Positions 51,677 through 61,695 of a stretch of 64,000 nucleotides of DNA are shown one piece after another (position 1 is the stretch's first letter; every line of letters begins with the position of its first letter). The notes beneath the pieces are model-generated. The model was not told the origin of the DNA. It worked only from the letters and a program-made list of their open reading frames with translations, and searched no databases. The translations under genes and the position numbers were made by a program. Source of the stretch: Croceibacterium xixiisoli (GTDB lineage: Bacteria > Pseudomonadota > Alphaproteobacteria > Sphingomonadales > Sphingomonadaceae). The stretch is taken from assembly GCF_009827305.1 (NCBI RefSeq), contig NZ_WTYJ01000004.1:1-64000 (forward strand). The letters run 5' to 3'.

Positions 51677-52813
51677 ATGTCCTCGGCTGACAGCCCGTCA
51701 ACACGCCTGGCCACGCGCCTGTCCTTTCTCGTCGCCGGCTTCGGCATCGCCTGCTGGGCGCCGATGGTCCCCTATGCCCGTGATCGGCTCGGCGTGGACG
51801 AAGCCGTGCTGGGCGGTTTGCTGCTGTGCCTGGGAACAGGTTCGGTGCTGGCCATGCTGGCGACCGGTGCCTTGAGCAGCCGCTATGGCACCCGCCCGGT
51901 CATTCTGGCTGGCGGCATTGCCCTTGCCGTAATCCTGCCCTTTCTCGCCATCGCCCCGACCACCATCACGCTCGGCCTGGCCCTGCTGGTGTTCGGCGCT
52001 GCGCTCGGCTCGCTCGATGTGGCGATGAACATCCATGCCGTGGATGTCGAACGCGATGCCGCGCGCCCGCTCATGTCCGGCTTCCACGCGCTGTTCAGCA
52101 TTGGGGGCTTTACCGGTGCCGCGATGATGACGCTGCTGCTGTCGCTTGGCGTCGGCCCGCTTGCCAGCGGCATGATCGGGTCGCTGCTGATGATGCTGGC
52201 CCTGATCCTCGCGGCCCCGCGGCTTCTGCGTACCCGTTCCGCCGATGATGCGCCGCATTTCGCCGTTCCGCGCGGCATCGTGCTGTTGCTGGCCGGTCTG
52301 GCCGCCATCACCTTCCTGGCCGAAGGAGCGCTGCTGGACTGGAGCGCGCTGTTGATCACCGATGCCGGCCTGGTGGCGGTGAAGCATGGGGGGCTTGGCT
52401 ACATGCTGTTTGCCATTGCGATGACGCTGGGGCGGCTGACCGGGGACAGGCTGACCGCACAGATCGGGGATCGGGCAGCGCTGTTCTGGGGTGGCATCGT
52501 GGCCGTGTTCGGTTTTGCGGTGCTGCTGCTTGCGCCGATGGCCAGTGTGGCAATGGCCGGGTTCGTGCTGATCGGCCTGGGTGCTGCCAACATCGTGCCG
52601 GTGCTGTTCCGTCAGGCGGCCAATCAGACGATCATGCCCCCGGGTCTGGCCGTGGCAGCCATAACCACGACCGGCTATGCGGGCATCCTGCTTGGCCCTG
52701 CCGCGATCGGGCTGGTTTCCAGCTATGCTGGGCTAACGCTGTCGTTCTGGATGCTGGCTGGCTTGCTGTGTTTGGTGCCGCTAACTGCAGGCTTGGCCGT
52801 CTCCCGCAGATGA
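51677..52813 (+). CDS. MFS transporter, YbjJ-like
   Basis: A 378-residue, 12-helix major facilitator. VPYARDRLGVDEAVLGGLLL, GALSSRYGTRPVILAGG and GALLDWSALLI near helix 7 are typical of the YbjJ/FucP-like branch of small permeases; an inner-membrane role in sugar or metabolite transport is likely, substrate unknown. ATG 51677 is the first suitable start; further upstream the frame runs into the REP doublet. Monocistronic by context. Confidence 0.83.
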   Translation: MSSADSPSTRLATRLSFLVAGFGIACWAPMVPYARDRLGVDEAVLGGLLLCLGTGSVLAMLATGALSSRYGTRPVILAGGIALAVILPFLAIAPTTITLGLALLVFGAALGSLDVAMNIHAVDVERDAARPLMSGFHALFSIGGFTGAAMMTLLLSLGVGPLASGMIGSLLMMLALILAAPRLLRTRSADDAPHFAVPRGIVLLLAGLAAITFLAEGALLDWSALLITDAGLVAVKHGGLGYMLFAIAMTLGRLTGDRLTAQIGDRAALFWGGIVAVFGFAVLLLAPMASVAMAGFVLIGLGAANIVPVLFRQAANQTIMPPGLAVAAITTTGYAGILLGPAAIGLVSSYAGLTLSFWMLAGLLCLVPLTAGLAVSRR

Positions 52814-52942
52814 CCTCTGCGACCGGCTCGTCCTGTCACTTGGAGGATAGCGCTGCGGCGGCGCGTTGCTGGGCCTTGGATAGGGCGGGAATGATGTGCT
52901 CCACAACGAAACAGGGCCGGCAATGCCGACCCCGTCCGAAAA

Positions 52943-53233
52943 TCAATTGCCGGTGTTGTTCACCCGCGGCGGGGTTCCAGCCGCTTCGTCGGTCACTGGC
53001 TCCGGCGCGCTCGTTGTCGGATCGGCCATCATGCCGCCGCCGCTGGTTTCCACTTCGCTGACCGGGCCTTTCACATCATCATTCGTGGTTGCCGCGCTGA
53101 AAATCCAGATGGCGGACAGCAGGGCGATGGCGGCGAAGAGGCCGATGCCCAAAACCCAGCGGACGACATTGGGTGTCGATCCCGCGCGCGCCTGGTCGGT
53201 TTCCCGATGTACGGTGTGTGAGCTGTCTTCCAT
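52943..53233 (-). CDS. Single-pass membrane protein, hypothetical
   Basis: A 96-residue protein with one transmembrane helix (about 25-46, VVRWVLGIGLFAAIALLSAI) and a Gly/Thr/Pro-rich acidic C-terminal part. No family is recognised. Codon usage is like the neighbours. It is bounded by the MFS gene (convergent) and the dapD terminator. Confidence 0.6.
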   Translation of the reverse strand: MEDSSHTVHRETDQARAGSTPNVVRWVLGIGLFAAIALLSAIWIFSAATTNDDVKGPVSEVETSGGGMMADPTTSAPEPVTDEAAGTPPRVNNTGN

Positions 53234-53320
53234 TGCACCCTCGTTTCACCGCCGATGATGGCGGTCCGGCTTATTTACGGCTGGCGCGGGCGATGGTTCC
53301 GATAGGGGCAGATACGCAAA

Positions 53321-53347
53321 CGGGGCCCCGATCCTGTCGGGGCCCCG
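53321..53347 (-). terminator. Terminator after dapD
   Basis: Perfect stem CGGGGCCCCGA / TCGGGGCCCCG with a five-base loop. On the minus strand it is followed by TTTG. It lies 49 bp downstream of the dapD stop. Confidence 0.75.
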
Positions 53348-53395
53348 TTGCTGTTCGGTCGATCGGCGGGCCTCACACCCGCCGTCGATGGAAAA

Positions 53396-54235
53396 TCAGT
53401 CGCGCAGCAATTCGTTGATCCCGGTCTTGGAGCGGGTCTGCGCGTCCACGGTCTTGACGATCACCGCGCAATAGAGCGACGGGCCGGGCGTGCCATCGGG
53501 CAGCGGCTTGCCGGGCAGCGATCCGGGAACGACCACCGAATAGGGCGGCACCACGCCGATATGCACTTCGCCCGTGGCGCGATCGACGATCTTGGTCGAT
53601 GCCCCCAGATACACACCCATGGACAGCACTGCGCCCTGGCCCACGCGCACGCCTTCGGCCACTTCCGAACGCGCACCGATGAAGGCGCCGTCTTCAATCA
53701 CGACCGGGCCGGCCTGCAGCGGTTCCAGCACGCCGCCGATACCGGCGCCGCCCGAAATATGCACATTCTTGCCGATCTGGGCGCAGGAACCGACCGTGGC
53801 CCAAGTGTCGACCATCGTGCCTTCATCGACGAAGGCGCCGATGTTGACGAAGCTGGGCATCAGCACCACGCCCTTGCCGATGAAGCTGCCCTGGCGTGCC
53901 ACGGCGCCCGGCACCACGCGGAAACCGGCGGCGCGGAAACGGGCATCGTCCCAGCCGGCAAACTTGCTCGGCACCTTGTCGAATGCCGGCGCGCCGGCAG
54001 CACCACCAGGGATCACTTCATTGTCATTCAGGCGGAAAGACAGCAGCACAGCCTTCTTCAGCCACTGGTTCACCTGCCAGCCGCCGTTGCCGTCAGGCTG
54101 GGCCACACGCGCTTCGCCGCTGTCGAGCAGCTTGAGCGCGGCTTCCACGGCGGTGCGGACATCGGCGCTGGCGGGGGTGACGTCGGCGCGGGCTTCCCAT
54201 GCTTGTTCGATGGCGGTTTCAAGATCGGCGGACAT
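53396..54235 (-). CDS. dapD: 2,3,4,5-tetrahydropyridine-2,6-dicarboxylate N-succinyltransferase
   Basis: A 279-residue left-handed beta-helix enzyme of lysine and diaminopimelate synthesis. It uses succinyl-CoA. The hexapeptide repeats run from about 105 to 235 ([40 protein letters not shown]), and [13 protein letters not shown] is a signature. The start at ATG 54235 gives the usual length; in-frame codons farther upstream are not conserved. Followed by a terminator. It is in the same orientation as gmk, 95 bp downstream of it. Confidence 0.96.
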   Translation of the reverse strand: MSADLETAIEQAWEARADVTPASADVRTAVEAALKLLDSGEARVAQPDGNGGWQVNQWLKKAVLLSFRLNDNEVIPGGAAGAPAFDKVPSKFAGWDDARFRAAGFRVVPGAVARQGSFIGKGVVLMPSFVNIGAFVDEGTMVDTWATVGSCAQIGKNVHISGGAGIGGVLEPLQAGPVVIEDGAFIGARSEVAEGVRVGQGAVLSMGVYLGASTKIVDRATGEVHIGVVPPYSVVVPGSLPGKPLPDGTPGPSLYCAVIVKTVDAQTRSKTGINELLRD

Positions 54236-54330
54236 GCTTTCTCCCCGGAAAATCTGGTCAATATCGTGTCGTGGCCGGGCGCTAGCCCGCAGGCAGGACG
54301 GGGGCAAGCCCGACCTGCGCTCGCTTTGGC

Positions 54331-54999
54331 TCAGCGCATCAGTTCGCGCGTGAAATCCACCAGTCCGGTCTGCCGCGCCCGGCGCAGCCGCTCGGCCGCC
54401 AGAATGGTCTTCACCCGCGTGAAACACTGTTCCATGTCGTCATTGATGGCGACATAATCATAACTGTCCCAATGGCTTATCTCAGCCTGCGCGCGCGCCA
54501 TGCGCCCGGCGATCACCTCGGCGCTGTCGGTCCCGCGTCCACGCAACCGGCGGTCGAGCTCTGCAATGCTGGGCGGCAGCAGGAATACCCGCACCACGTC
54601 CGTTTCCATCCGCTGGTGCAATTGCTGCGTCCCCTGCCAATCGACATCGAACAGGAAATCGCGCCCTTCCTTCAACCCCGCCTTGATGTAGGATTTGGGC
54701 GTTCCATACAGATTGCCAAACACCTCGGCCCATTCCAGGAATTCGCCGGCTTCCACCATGGCTTCGAATTTGGCGCGGTCGGTGAAGAAATAATCGCGCC
54801 CTTCCACCTCTCCCGGGCGCATCGGCCTTGTGGTCACCGATACCGACAGCGCGATATCCGCATCTTCGGCCAGCAACCGGCGGGCGATGGTGGTCTTGCC
54901 GGTTCCCGATGGGGATGACAGCACGAACATCAGCCCACGGCGGCGCAATGTGCCGGCTGACAGCGTGGGTGCGGGGGTGTTGGGTTCGATTCCAGACAT
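54331..54999 (-). CDS. gmk: Guanylate kinase
   Basis: A 222-residue enzyme that phosphorylates GMP to GDP with ATP. The P-loop [10 protein letters not shown] lies near residue 28, the GMP-binding [17 protein letters not shown] near 55 and [10 protein letters not shown] near 120. The first 20 residues are an extra Pro-rich extension before the P-loop, common in this order. ATG 54999 is used; a TTG at 55050, overlapping the stop of the preceding gene, is possible. Confidence 0.95.
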   Translation of the reverse strand: MSGIEPNTPAPTLSAGTLRRRGLMFVLSSPSGTGKTTIARRLLAEDADIALSVSVTTRPMRPGEVEGRDYFFTDRAKFEAMVEAGEFLEWAEVFGNLYGTPKSYIKAGLKEGRDFLFDVDWQGTQQLHQRMETDVVRVFLLPPSIAELDRRLRGRGTDSAEVIAGRMARAQAEISHWDSYDYVAINDDMEQCFTRVKTILAAERLRRARQTGLVDFTRELMR

Positions 55000-55046
55000 G
55001 TGCGCTGTTGGCGCAGGCAGGCGGCAAAATGCAAGCTTTGCGGCGG

Positions 55047-55469
55047 TCAATCCGTTTCCGCCGTGTCCTTTTTGTGGCCCAGGCGGGCCATCTTCGCCAG
55101 CTTGGCATCGCCCTTGCGCAGCTCGCGGCGGGCACGTCCGCGCTCATAGGCGGCTTTCAGGAACAGCGCGCCGGTTACCGCCACCATCCCGGGGATCGAC
55201 CCCGTCGCCACCCGCGCCACAGTCGTCGCGATCACCGTCTGGCCCAGCGTGCGGCCCTTGATGATGTCTTCAGCGATGGAGGGCTCATAGCGGGAACGCA
55301 GCAATCCGCGTTCCATGCCCCGCCGCATCAGCATGGATGCGCCGCGCATGGCCACAGTAGCAATCAGCAGATTGGTGGCCGGATTGGGGCTCAGGCCCGG
55401 TACGCCGCCTTTGCCTGCGCGGGGATTGCCCAGCGCTGCTTTCAGCCTTGCGCGCTTCTTGCCAGCCAT
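55047..55469 (-). CDS. Hypothetical small basic membrane-associated protein
   Basis: A 140-residue basic protein with two moderately hydrophobic Ala/Val/Thr helices (about 32-50 and 78-105) and Arg/Lys-rich ends. No known family recognised. It lies directly upstream of gmk on the same strand with a 47-bp gap to its ATG, so it is probably in one operon with it. Confidence 0.65.
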   Translation of the reverse strand: MAGKKRARLKAALGNPRAGKGGVPGLSPNPATNLLIATVAMRGASMLMRRGMERGLLRSRYEPSIAEDIIKGRTLGQTVIATTVARVATGSIPGMVAVTGALFLKAAYERGRARRELRKGDAKLAKMARLGHKKDTAETD

Positions 55470-55544
55470 GACGCCCCTCTCGGTAATGATCCGGCTGTGA
55501 TGTCCGGGGCCGCCCCTGTTGCGGGCACCCGGCGCATATCCGGA

Positions 55545-56051
55545 TTACTTCTTGCGGCCGAAATCCACGGTCACGACATTGGATCCATCGTCGCTGGTCA
55601 CGGCCGGTGCCGAGCTCGCTTCGTCGCCAGGCCGGTCGTTTTCGGCGTCGTCATGCTCGGTCGGCTCGATATCGGCCACCGCTGCCTGGAACTGCAGCCC
55701 GAATTCCACCGCCGGATCGACAAAGGCCGTGATCGCGCTGAACGGGATATCCAGCTTGGCCGGAATCTGGTTGAACGTCAGGCCGACGCTGAAACCGAAA
55801 TCGCTGACCGACAGATCCCAGAACTTGTTCTGCAACACGATGGTCATCTCGTCGGGGAACCGTTCGCGCAAATTGCGCGGGATCGATACCCCCGGGGCGC
55901 CGGTCTTGAAGGTGATGTAGAAGTGATGCGCACCGGGCAGCGTGCCGCCCTGATGTTCCACTTCACGCAAAACGCGGCCGACCACGGCGCGCAGGGCTTC
56001 CTGTACGATCTCGTCGTAGGGGATCAGGCTTTCGGGCGTGTTCTCGCTCAT
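55545..56051 (-). CDS. sspB: SspB-type ClpXP adaptor
   Basis: A 168-residue protein of the alphaproteobacterial SspB family, which hands ssrA-tagged proteins to ClpXP. The compact domain (about 10-125) has HHFYITFKTGAPGVSIPRNL, RERFPDEMTIVLQNKFWDL and FSVGLTFNQIPAKLDIPFSA. A flexible acidic linker follows, and a short conserved tail VVTVDFGRKK that in SspB docks on ClpX. Its start is 84 bp from hisB, divergent. Confidence 0.93.
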   Translation of the reverse strand: MSENTPESLIPYDEIVQEALRAVVGRVLREVEHQGGTLPGAHHFYITFKTGAPGVSIPRNLRERFPDEMTIVLQNKFWDLSVSDFGFSVGLTFNQIPAKLDIPFSAITAFVDPAVEFGLQFQAAVADIEPTEHDDAENDRPGDEASSAPAVTSDDGSNVVTVDFGRKK

Positions 56052-56135
56052 GCTGGAACTTAGGTGCCGACAGCTTGGCGCGGGGTCAAGCGGGAAAGCT
56101 TGCGCCAGCGCAACTCCGGCGTATAGCGCCCCAGC

Positions 56136-56729
56136 ATGCGCACAGGTCGGATTGCTCGAAAAACCGCTGAAACCGATATTCTGGTCGAGATCGATCTCGA
56201 CGGGACCGGTAAGTATGACATCGCCACGGGGATCGGCTTCCTCGATCACATGATCGAACAGTTCAGCCGCCACTCGCTGATCGACGTCACCTTGAAGGTG
56301 AACGGCGATCTGCATGTCGATCAGCATCATACCACAGAGGATTCGGGCATCGCGCTGGGGCAGGCGATTTCGCAGGCGCTCGGCACCAAGGCCGGGATCA
56401 GCCGCTATGGCCTGGCCTATTCGCCGATGGATGAAACGCTGGCCCGCGTGGCGCTCGATATCTCGGGCCGCCCCTGGCTGGTGTGGAAGGCCCGCTTCAC
56501 CCAGGAAAAGCTGGGCGAATTCGATACCGAACTGGTCGAACACTGGTTCCATTCGGTGGCGCAGGCGGCCGGTATCACGCTGCATATCCAGCAGCTTTAT
56601 GGCCAGAACAACCACCATATCTGCGAAGCGATCTTCAAGGGTTTTGCCCGCGCTATGCGCGAAGCGGTCGAACTCGATCCGCGCAAGGGCGGGGCAATCC
56701 CGTCGACCAAGGGGCAGCTCGGTGGCTGA
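56136..56729 (+). CDS. hisB: Imidazoleglycerol-phosphate dehydratase
   Basis: A 197-residue enzyme for the seventh step of histidine synthesis. The metal-binding motifs are seen in [35 protein letters not shown] and [15 protein letters not shown], two repeats of H-H-x-x-E/C type. The protein is the single-function form without the phosphatase domain found in enterics. First gene of the his run; its end overlaps hisH by 8 bp. Confidence 0.97.
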   Translation: MRTGRIARKTAETDILVEIDLDGTGKYDIATGIGFLDHMIEQFSRHSLIDVTLKVNGDLHVDQHHTTEDSGIALGQAISQALGTKAGISRYGLAYSPMDETLARVALDISGRPWLVWKARFTQEKLGEFDTELVEHWFHSVAQAAGITLHIQQLYGQNNHHICEAIFKGFARAMREAVELDPRKGGAIPSTKGQLGG

Positions 56730-57351
56730 AGCGATTGCCCTGATCGACTATGGCGCCGGCAATCTGCATTCGGTTCACAATGCGCTGATGGCCGCCGGGG
56801 CCGAACGGGTGGTCGTCACCGCCGATCCCGCGCTGGTGCGCGGCGCCCGGCGGATCGTGCTGCCCGGAGTGGGATCGTTCCGCAGCTGCGCCGAAGGGCT
56901 GCGGGCCATGCCCGGCCTGGTCGAGGCGCTGGAACAGCGCGTGCTGGACGACGGCGTGCCCTTCATCGGCATTTGCGTGGGCATGCAATTGCTCGCCACG
57001 CGCGGCCACGAACATGCCGTCACCGAAGGGCTTGGCTGGATAGAGGGCGATGTGCGGCTGATCGAACGCACCGATCCGGCGATCAAGGTGCCGCATATGG
57101 GCTGGAATGATGTCGCGCCCACGCCCCATCCCGATGGCGCCGCGCTGATCGAACCGGGCGAGGCCTATTTCCTCCATTCCTATCACTTTGCGCCCGTCAA
57201 CGGCAGCGATGTGGCGGCAATGACCGATCACGGTGGCGGGCTCGTGGCCGCCGTGGCGCGTGACAATATTCTGGGCGTGCAGTTCCATCCGGAAAAGAGC
57301 CAGCGTTATGGCCTGGATCTGCTGGCCCGTTTTCTGGAGTGGAATCCGTGA
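56722..57351 (+). CDS. hisH: Imidazole glycerol phosphate synthase, glutaminase subunit
   Basis: A 209-residue class I glutaminase that feeds ammonia to HisF. Catalytic Cys is C85 in GICVGMQLL; His189 and Glu191 are in [24 protein letters not shown] is the normal N-terminus. GTG start at 56722 lies inside the hisB end (overlap 8 bp); no nearer ATG fits. It overlaps hisA by 4 bp. Confidence 0.96.
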   Translation: MAEAIALIDYGAGNLHSVHNALMAAGAERVVVTADPALVRGARRIVLPGVGSFRSCAEGLRAMPGLVEALEQRVLDDGVPFIGICVGMQLLATRGHEHAVTEGLGWIEGDVRLIERTDPAIKVPHMGWNDVAPTPHPDGAALIEPGEAYFLHSYHFAPVNGSDVAAMTDHGGGLVAAVARDNILGVQFHPEKSQRYGLDLLARFLEWNP

Positions 57352-58076
57352 TTGTATTTCCCGCCATCGATCTGAAAAATGGCCAGGTCGTGCGTCTGGC
57401 CGAAGGGGATATGGATCGCGCCACCGTTTATGGCGATGATCCGGCGGCACAGGCGCTGGCCTTCGCCGACGCCGGGGCGCAGCATCTGCATGTGGTCGAT
57501 CTCGACGGCGCCTTCGCCGGGGAAAGCCGCAATCGCGAAGCCGTCGAACGCATCATCGAAGCCTTTCCCGGCCATGTGCAGCTGGGCGGCGGCATCCGCA
57601 CGCCCGCTTCTGTGGAGGGATGGTTCAAACTGGGCGTGGCCCGCGTGGTGATCGGCACCGCCGCGCTCAAGGATCCCGAATTCGTCCGCGACATGGCGCG
57701 CGAATGGGAAAACGGCATCGTCGTCGCGGTTGACGCGCGCGACGGCATGGTCGCCACCGAAGGCTGGGCCGAAGTTTCCGACGTTTCGATGGTCGACATG
57801 GCCGCTCGCTTCGAAGACGCCGGCGTTGCCAGCCTGCTCTACACCGATATCGGCCGCGACGGCCTGCTCAAGGGCTGCAATGTCGATGCCACGGTCGAAC
57901 TGGCGCGGCGCACCCGCCTGCCGGTGATCGCCAGCGGCGGGGTCAAGGGGCTGGATGATATCCGCCTGCTCGCGATCCATGCTCATGACGGCATCGAAGG
58001 CGTGATCACCGGTCGCGCGCTTTATGACGGGCGGCTCGATCTGGCGGCGGCCCTGCAGATGGCGGCGAAGGCGTAA
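57348..58076 (+). CDS. hisA: Phosphoribosylformimino-5-aminoimidazole carboxamide ribotide isomerase
   Basis: A 242-residue TIM barrel for the fourth step of histidine synthesis. [14 protein letters not shown] holds the catalytic base Asp, [12 protein letters not shown] the acid Asp, and LGGGIRTP and SGGVKGLDD the phosphate loops. GTG start at 57348 overlaps the hisH stop; a GTG three codons earlier is possible. It overlaps hisF by one base. Confidence 0.96.
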   Translation: MIVFPAIDLKNGQVVRLAEGDMDRATVYGDDPAAQALAFADAGAQHLHVVDLDGAFAGESRNREAVERIIEAFPGHVQLGGGIRTPASVEGWFKLGVARVVIGTAALKDPEFVRDMAREWENGIVVAVDARDGMVATEGWAEVSDVSMVDMAARFEDAGVASLLYTDIGRDGLLKGCNVDATVELARRTRLPVIASGGVKGLDDIRLLAIHAHDGIEGVITGRALYDGRLDLAAALQMAAKA

Positions 58077-58837
58077 TGACTGTCCGCGTCCGCGTGATCC
58101 CCTGCCTCGATGTGGCCGATGGCCGCGTGGTGAAGGGCGTGAACTTCGTCGATCTGCGCGATGCCGGTGATCCGGTGGAACAGGCGCGGGCCTATGATCT
58201 GGCCGGTGCGGACGAACTCTGCTTCCTCGATATTTCCGCCAGCCACGAAGGGCGGGGCACGCTGCTCGATATCGTGCGCCGCACGGCGGAGGTCTGCTTC
58301 ATGCCGCTGACCGTCGGCGGCGGCGTGCGCACGGTCGAAGATGCCCGGGCCCTGCTGCTGGCCGGTGCAGACAAGGTGGCGGTCAACAGCGCCGCCGTTT
58401 CCCGCCCTGAAGTGGTGACCGACATTGCCGAACGCATGGGCAGCCAGTGCATCGTTACCTCGGTCGATGCGCGGCGGGTGGCTGATGGCCGCTGGGAAAT
58501 CTTCACCCACGGCGGGCGCCGCGCGACCGGGATCGATGCGCTCGAGCATGCGGTGCGGCTGGCGCAATATGGCGCGGGCGAACTGCTGGTCACCTCCATG
58601 GATGGCGATGGCACGAAGCAGGGCTATGATCTGGAACTGACCCGCGCGATTGCCGATGCGGTCTCCGTGCCTGTCATTGCCAGCGGTGGGGTCGGCAATC
58701 TGCAGCATCTCGTCGATGGCGTGGTGGAAGGCCATGCCAGTGCCGTTCTGGCGGCGTCGATCTTCCACTTCGGCACCCATTCGATTGCAGAGGCGCACGC
58801 CGCCCTGCGCGCCGCAGGATTGCCGGCCCGGGGATAA
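58076..58837 (+). CDS. hisF: Imidazole glycerol phosphate synthase, cyclase subunit
   Basis: A 253-residue TIM barrel that makes imidazole glycerol phosphate and AICAR with His[16 protein letters not shown] has the catalytic Asp, [13 protein letters not shown] the second, and [11 protein letters not shown] and [11 protein letters not shown] bind phosphates. TAATG overlap with hisA shows coupling. The following 89 bases lead into a tiny PEP-CTERM gene. Confidence 0.97.
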   Translation: MTVRVRVIPCLDVADGRVVKGVNFVDLRDAGDPVEQARAYDLAGADELCFLDISASHEGRGTLLDIVRRTAEVCFMPLTVGGGVRTVEDARALLLAGADKVAVNSAAVSRPEVVTDIAERMGSQCIVTSVDARRVADGRWEIFTHGGRRATGIDALEHAVRLAQYGAGELLVTSMDGDGTKQGYDLELTRAIADAVSVPVIASGGVGNLQHLVDGVVEGHASAVLAASIFHFGTHSIAEAHAALRAAGLPARG

Positions 58838-58926
58838 TCTTGCGGTAAGCACTCCGCAGTATTCTGTCCCCCTCTGGCACGTTTACAATGTTGCAGTTGC
58901 GAACAGCAATGGGGCGAAAGACAGGC

Positions 58927-59100
58927 ATGATCATGCGCATTCTCCTGGCCCTGACAATGATTCTGGTAGCGGTCCCTGCTGCGGCTCAGGCCGGTTCGCA
59001 GGTTCCCGAGGGATCGAATCTGATGCTGTTCGGCCTGGGTCTGCTCGGCGTGATCGTCGGACGCCGCGCCTCCATGCGCAAGAATCGCAAGGACGACTGA
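58927..59100 (+). CDS. Miniature PEP-CTERM protein
   Basis: A 57-residue protein made only of a signal peptide (about 3-22, ending AAAQA), a five-residue bridge (GSQVPEG region) and a sorting-type tail: VPEGSN, a hydrophobic helix LMLFGLGLLGVIVG and the basic end RRASMRKNRK. This is the PEP-CTERM layout for transfer by an exosortase, but with no passenger domain. Start ATG 58927 (or 58933). It lies between hisF and hisE on the same strand. No exosortase is in the window. Confidence 0.7.
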   Translation: MIMRILLALTMILVAVPAAAQAGSQVPEGSNLMLFGLGLLGVIVGRRASMRKNRKDD

Positions 59101-59215
59101 TCCTTTCCGGCTGCGACCTGTGTTTTCAGCCCCTTCGACGCAGATTCTCGTCTGATGGGCCGGGTATGCGCCGGTTTGCTTGACGGCGCCCGCGCCTCTG
59201 CGCCATTCCGGCCCC

Positions 59216-59530
59216 ATGGATACGCTTTCCCGTCTCGAACAGACCATTGCCACGCGCCGCGCGGCTGATCCCGAAACCAGCTATGTCGCGCGCCTCTCCG
59301 CACGCGGCCTGCCCAAGATGGCGCAGAAACTGGGTGAAGAAGGGGTCGAAACCGTCATCGCCGCGCTTTCGGGCGACAAGGCGGAACTCGTGGGGGAGGC
59401 AGCGGATCTGCTGTTCCACCTGCTGATCCTGCTGGGCGCAAAGGACGTGGCTCTGATCGATGTGCTGCAGGAACTCGACCGGCGGGAGGGTACCTCTGGC
59501 CTGGTCGAAAAAGCATCGCGAACCCAATAA
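59216..59530 (+). CDS. hisE: Phosphoribosyl-ATP pyrophosphatase
   Basis: A 104-residue helical enzyme for the second step of histidine synthesis, of the MazG fold. The metal-binding E-E-x-x-E pattern is in KLGEEGVETVIAAL and the second in VGEAADLLFHLLILL. ATG 59216 follows a short spacer after the PEP-CTERM gene. The separate hisI gene is not near. Confidence 0.95.
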   Translation: MDTLSRLEQTIATRRAADPETSYVARLSARGLPKMAQKLGEEGVETVIAALSGDKAELVGEAADLLFHLLILLGAKDVALIDVLQELDRREGTSGLVEKASRTQ

Positions 59531-59549
59531 CATCAAAAAGGAGCGAGAG

Positions 59550-59927
59550 ATGCCGATCGACGCGACCCAACCTTACGACAGCGGCAATATCTTCGCGAAG
59601 ATCCTGCGGGGGGAAATTCCCTCCAACAAGGTCTATGAAGATGACTTCGCGCTCGCCTTCCACGACATCGCGCCGCAGGCGCCGGTGCATATTCTTGTGA
59701 TCCCCAAGGGCGCCTATGTCGCCTGGGATGATTTTTCCGCCCGTGCCCCGGCAGAGGAAATCGCCGGCTTCGTCCGCGCCGTGGGCCATGTCGCGCGTGA
59801 ACACGGGCTGGTCGAACCCGGCTATCGTCTGCTGGCCAATCTGGGCGGCGATGGCGGGCAGGAAGTACCGCATCTGCATGTGCATCTGTTCGCCGGCCGG
59901 CCGCTCGGGCGGATGATCGGCGGGTAG
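59550..59927 (+). CDS. HIT-family (HinT) nucleotide hydrolase
   Basis: A 125-residue protein with the histidine triad HLHVHLF near residue 111 and FAKILRGEIPSNKVYEDDFA at the N-terminus, typical of HinT purine nucleoside phosphoramidases. It acts in the cytosol on AMP-lysine-like substrates. ATG 59550 follows AGGAGCGAG. It is the last gene of the his run, 19 bp after hisE. Confidence 0.93.
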   Translation: MPIDATQPYDSGNIFAKILRGEIPSNKVYEDDFALAFHDIAPQAPVHILVIPKGAYVAWDDFSARAPAEEIAGFVRAVGHVAREHGLVEPGYRLLANLGGDGGQEVPHLHVHLFAGRPLGRMIGG

Positions 59928-60014
59928 GCGGGATGTGAACGCCTGGGCGCCGGATTTTCGGCAGATTTCCTGCCGATGGCGCAAACTGTCCCCTTGCTCA
60001 TGCTTGGTTAACAA

Positions 60015-60527
60015 ATGAACCCGCACCCACAGCCCGCATCCGGCGAACTGGCCGGTTCTCGCCATTTCTTCCCCCTGCGGGTCTATTACGAGGATACGGA
60101 CCTGTCGGGCATCGTCTATCATGCCAATTATCTGCGCTGGTTCGAACGCGCCCGTTCGGACCTTTTGCGGCTGCTCGGCATTGATCAGCGGACTGCGGCG
60201 GAAACCGGCATCGGGACCTATGCCGTGGCGGATATGGCGATCAAGTTTGCGGCTCCCGCAAAACTGGATGATGATATAGTGATTGTCAGCCGTGCGCTCG
60301 GGCTGGGGGCAGCCAGCGTGCGATTGTTGCAACAGGCGTTCCGGGGGGAACGGATGCTCGCCGAAGCCATTGTGCGCGTCGGCTTCGTCGCGCCCGATGG
60401 GCGGCCCCGGCGCCAGCCTGCCGAATGGCAGGCTGCCTTCCGGCAATTGCAACCGTCTGCCCTCGCTGAACCGACCGTCGCGACTGCGGCCAGTGTTGAA
60501 CCGACTATTGTGAAAGACAACGAATGA
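60015..60527 (+). CDS. ybgC: Tol-Pal-associated acyl-CoA thioesterase
   Basis: A 170-residue hotdog-fold thioesterase: VYYEDTDLSGIVYHANYLRW holds the catalytic Asp, followed by ERARSDLLRLLG. It acts on short acyl-CoA or ACP and is regularly the first gene of tol-pal operons. The C-terminal 30 residues are extra and Ala-rich. ATG 60015; it overlaps tolQ by 4 bp. Confidence 0.93.
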   Translation: MNPHPQPASGELAGSRHFFPLRVYYEDTDLSGIVYHANYLRWFERARSDLLRLLGIDQRTAAETGIGTYAVADMAIKFAAPAKLDDDIVIVSRALGLGAASVRLLQQAFRGERMLAEAIVRVGFVAPDGRPRRQPAEWQAAFRQLQPSALAEPTVATAASVEPTIVKDNE

Positions 60528-61236
60528 CGCTGTTCGAAATTCTGGCTGTGGCCGCACCGGTGGCAGAGGCGCCGAGCCGTCTGGATCCCGTGAAGCTGTT
60601 CCTCGATGCCAGCATCGTCGTGCAGCTGGTGATGATCGGCCTGATCCTCGCCAGCATCTGGACCTGGACGATCATCGTCTCCTTCTCGATCAAGATGGCC
60701 GGCGTCGCCCGTGGCAACGCGGGTTTTGAAAAGGAATTCTGGGAAGCGGATGAGCCGGAACGGCTGATCGGCAATCGCGGCCGGCCGGACAACCCCTCCG
60801 CCCGCGTGGCTGCTGCCGGCCTCACCGAACTGCGCCGCTCGGCCAAGAATGGCGTGCGCGATCGCGACGGCACGCGCCAACGTCTGGCGCTGGCCATGGA
60901 AGGCCAGGTCGCGGTGGAGGCCGATACGCTCGCCAACCGCCTCAACTTCCTCGCCACCACCGGCTCGGTCGCGCCGTTCGTGGGCCTGTTCGGCACCGTC
61001 TGGGGCATCATGGAAAGCTTCTTCCAGATCGGCGTGCAGCAGAATTCCTCGCTCGCTGTGGTGGCGCCGGGTATTTCAGAGGCGCTGTTCGCCACCGCAA
61101 TCGGCCTGTTCGCGGCTATTCCGGCGGTGATCGCCTACAACCGCTTCAGCCATCGGGTGAACGGCTTCGAGGCCAAGCTGCAGCGCTTCGCGGACCGCGT
61201 TCATGCGCAGATCAGCCGTGAGCTGGAGCGCGGCTG

Positions 61237-61237
<1 letters not shown>
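60524..61237 (+). CDS. tolQ: Tol-Pal system proton channel subunit TolQ
   Basis: A 237-residue inner-membrane protein with three helices: about 25-48 ([20 protein letters not shown]), about 140-163 ([20 protein letters not shown]) and about 178-200. The [10 protein letters not shown] region is the conserved part of the ExbB/TolQ channel. With TolR it uses the proton gradient to power TolA. It shares its first and last bases with ybgC and tolR. Confidence 0.96.
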
Positions 61238-61683
<446 letters not shown>

Positions 61684-61695
61684 CCCGTGGTTTCG

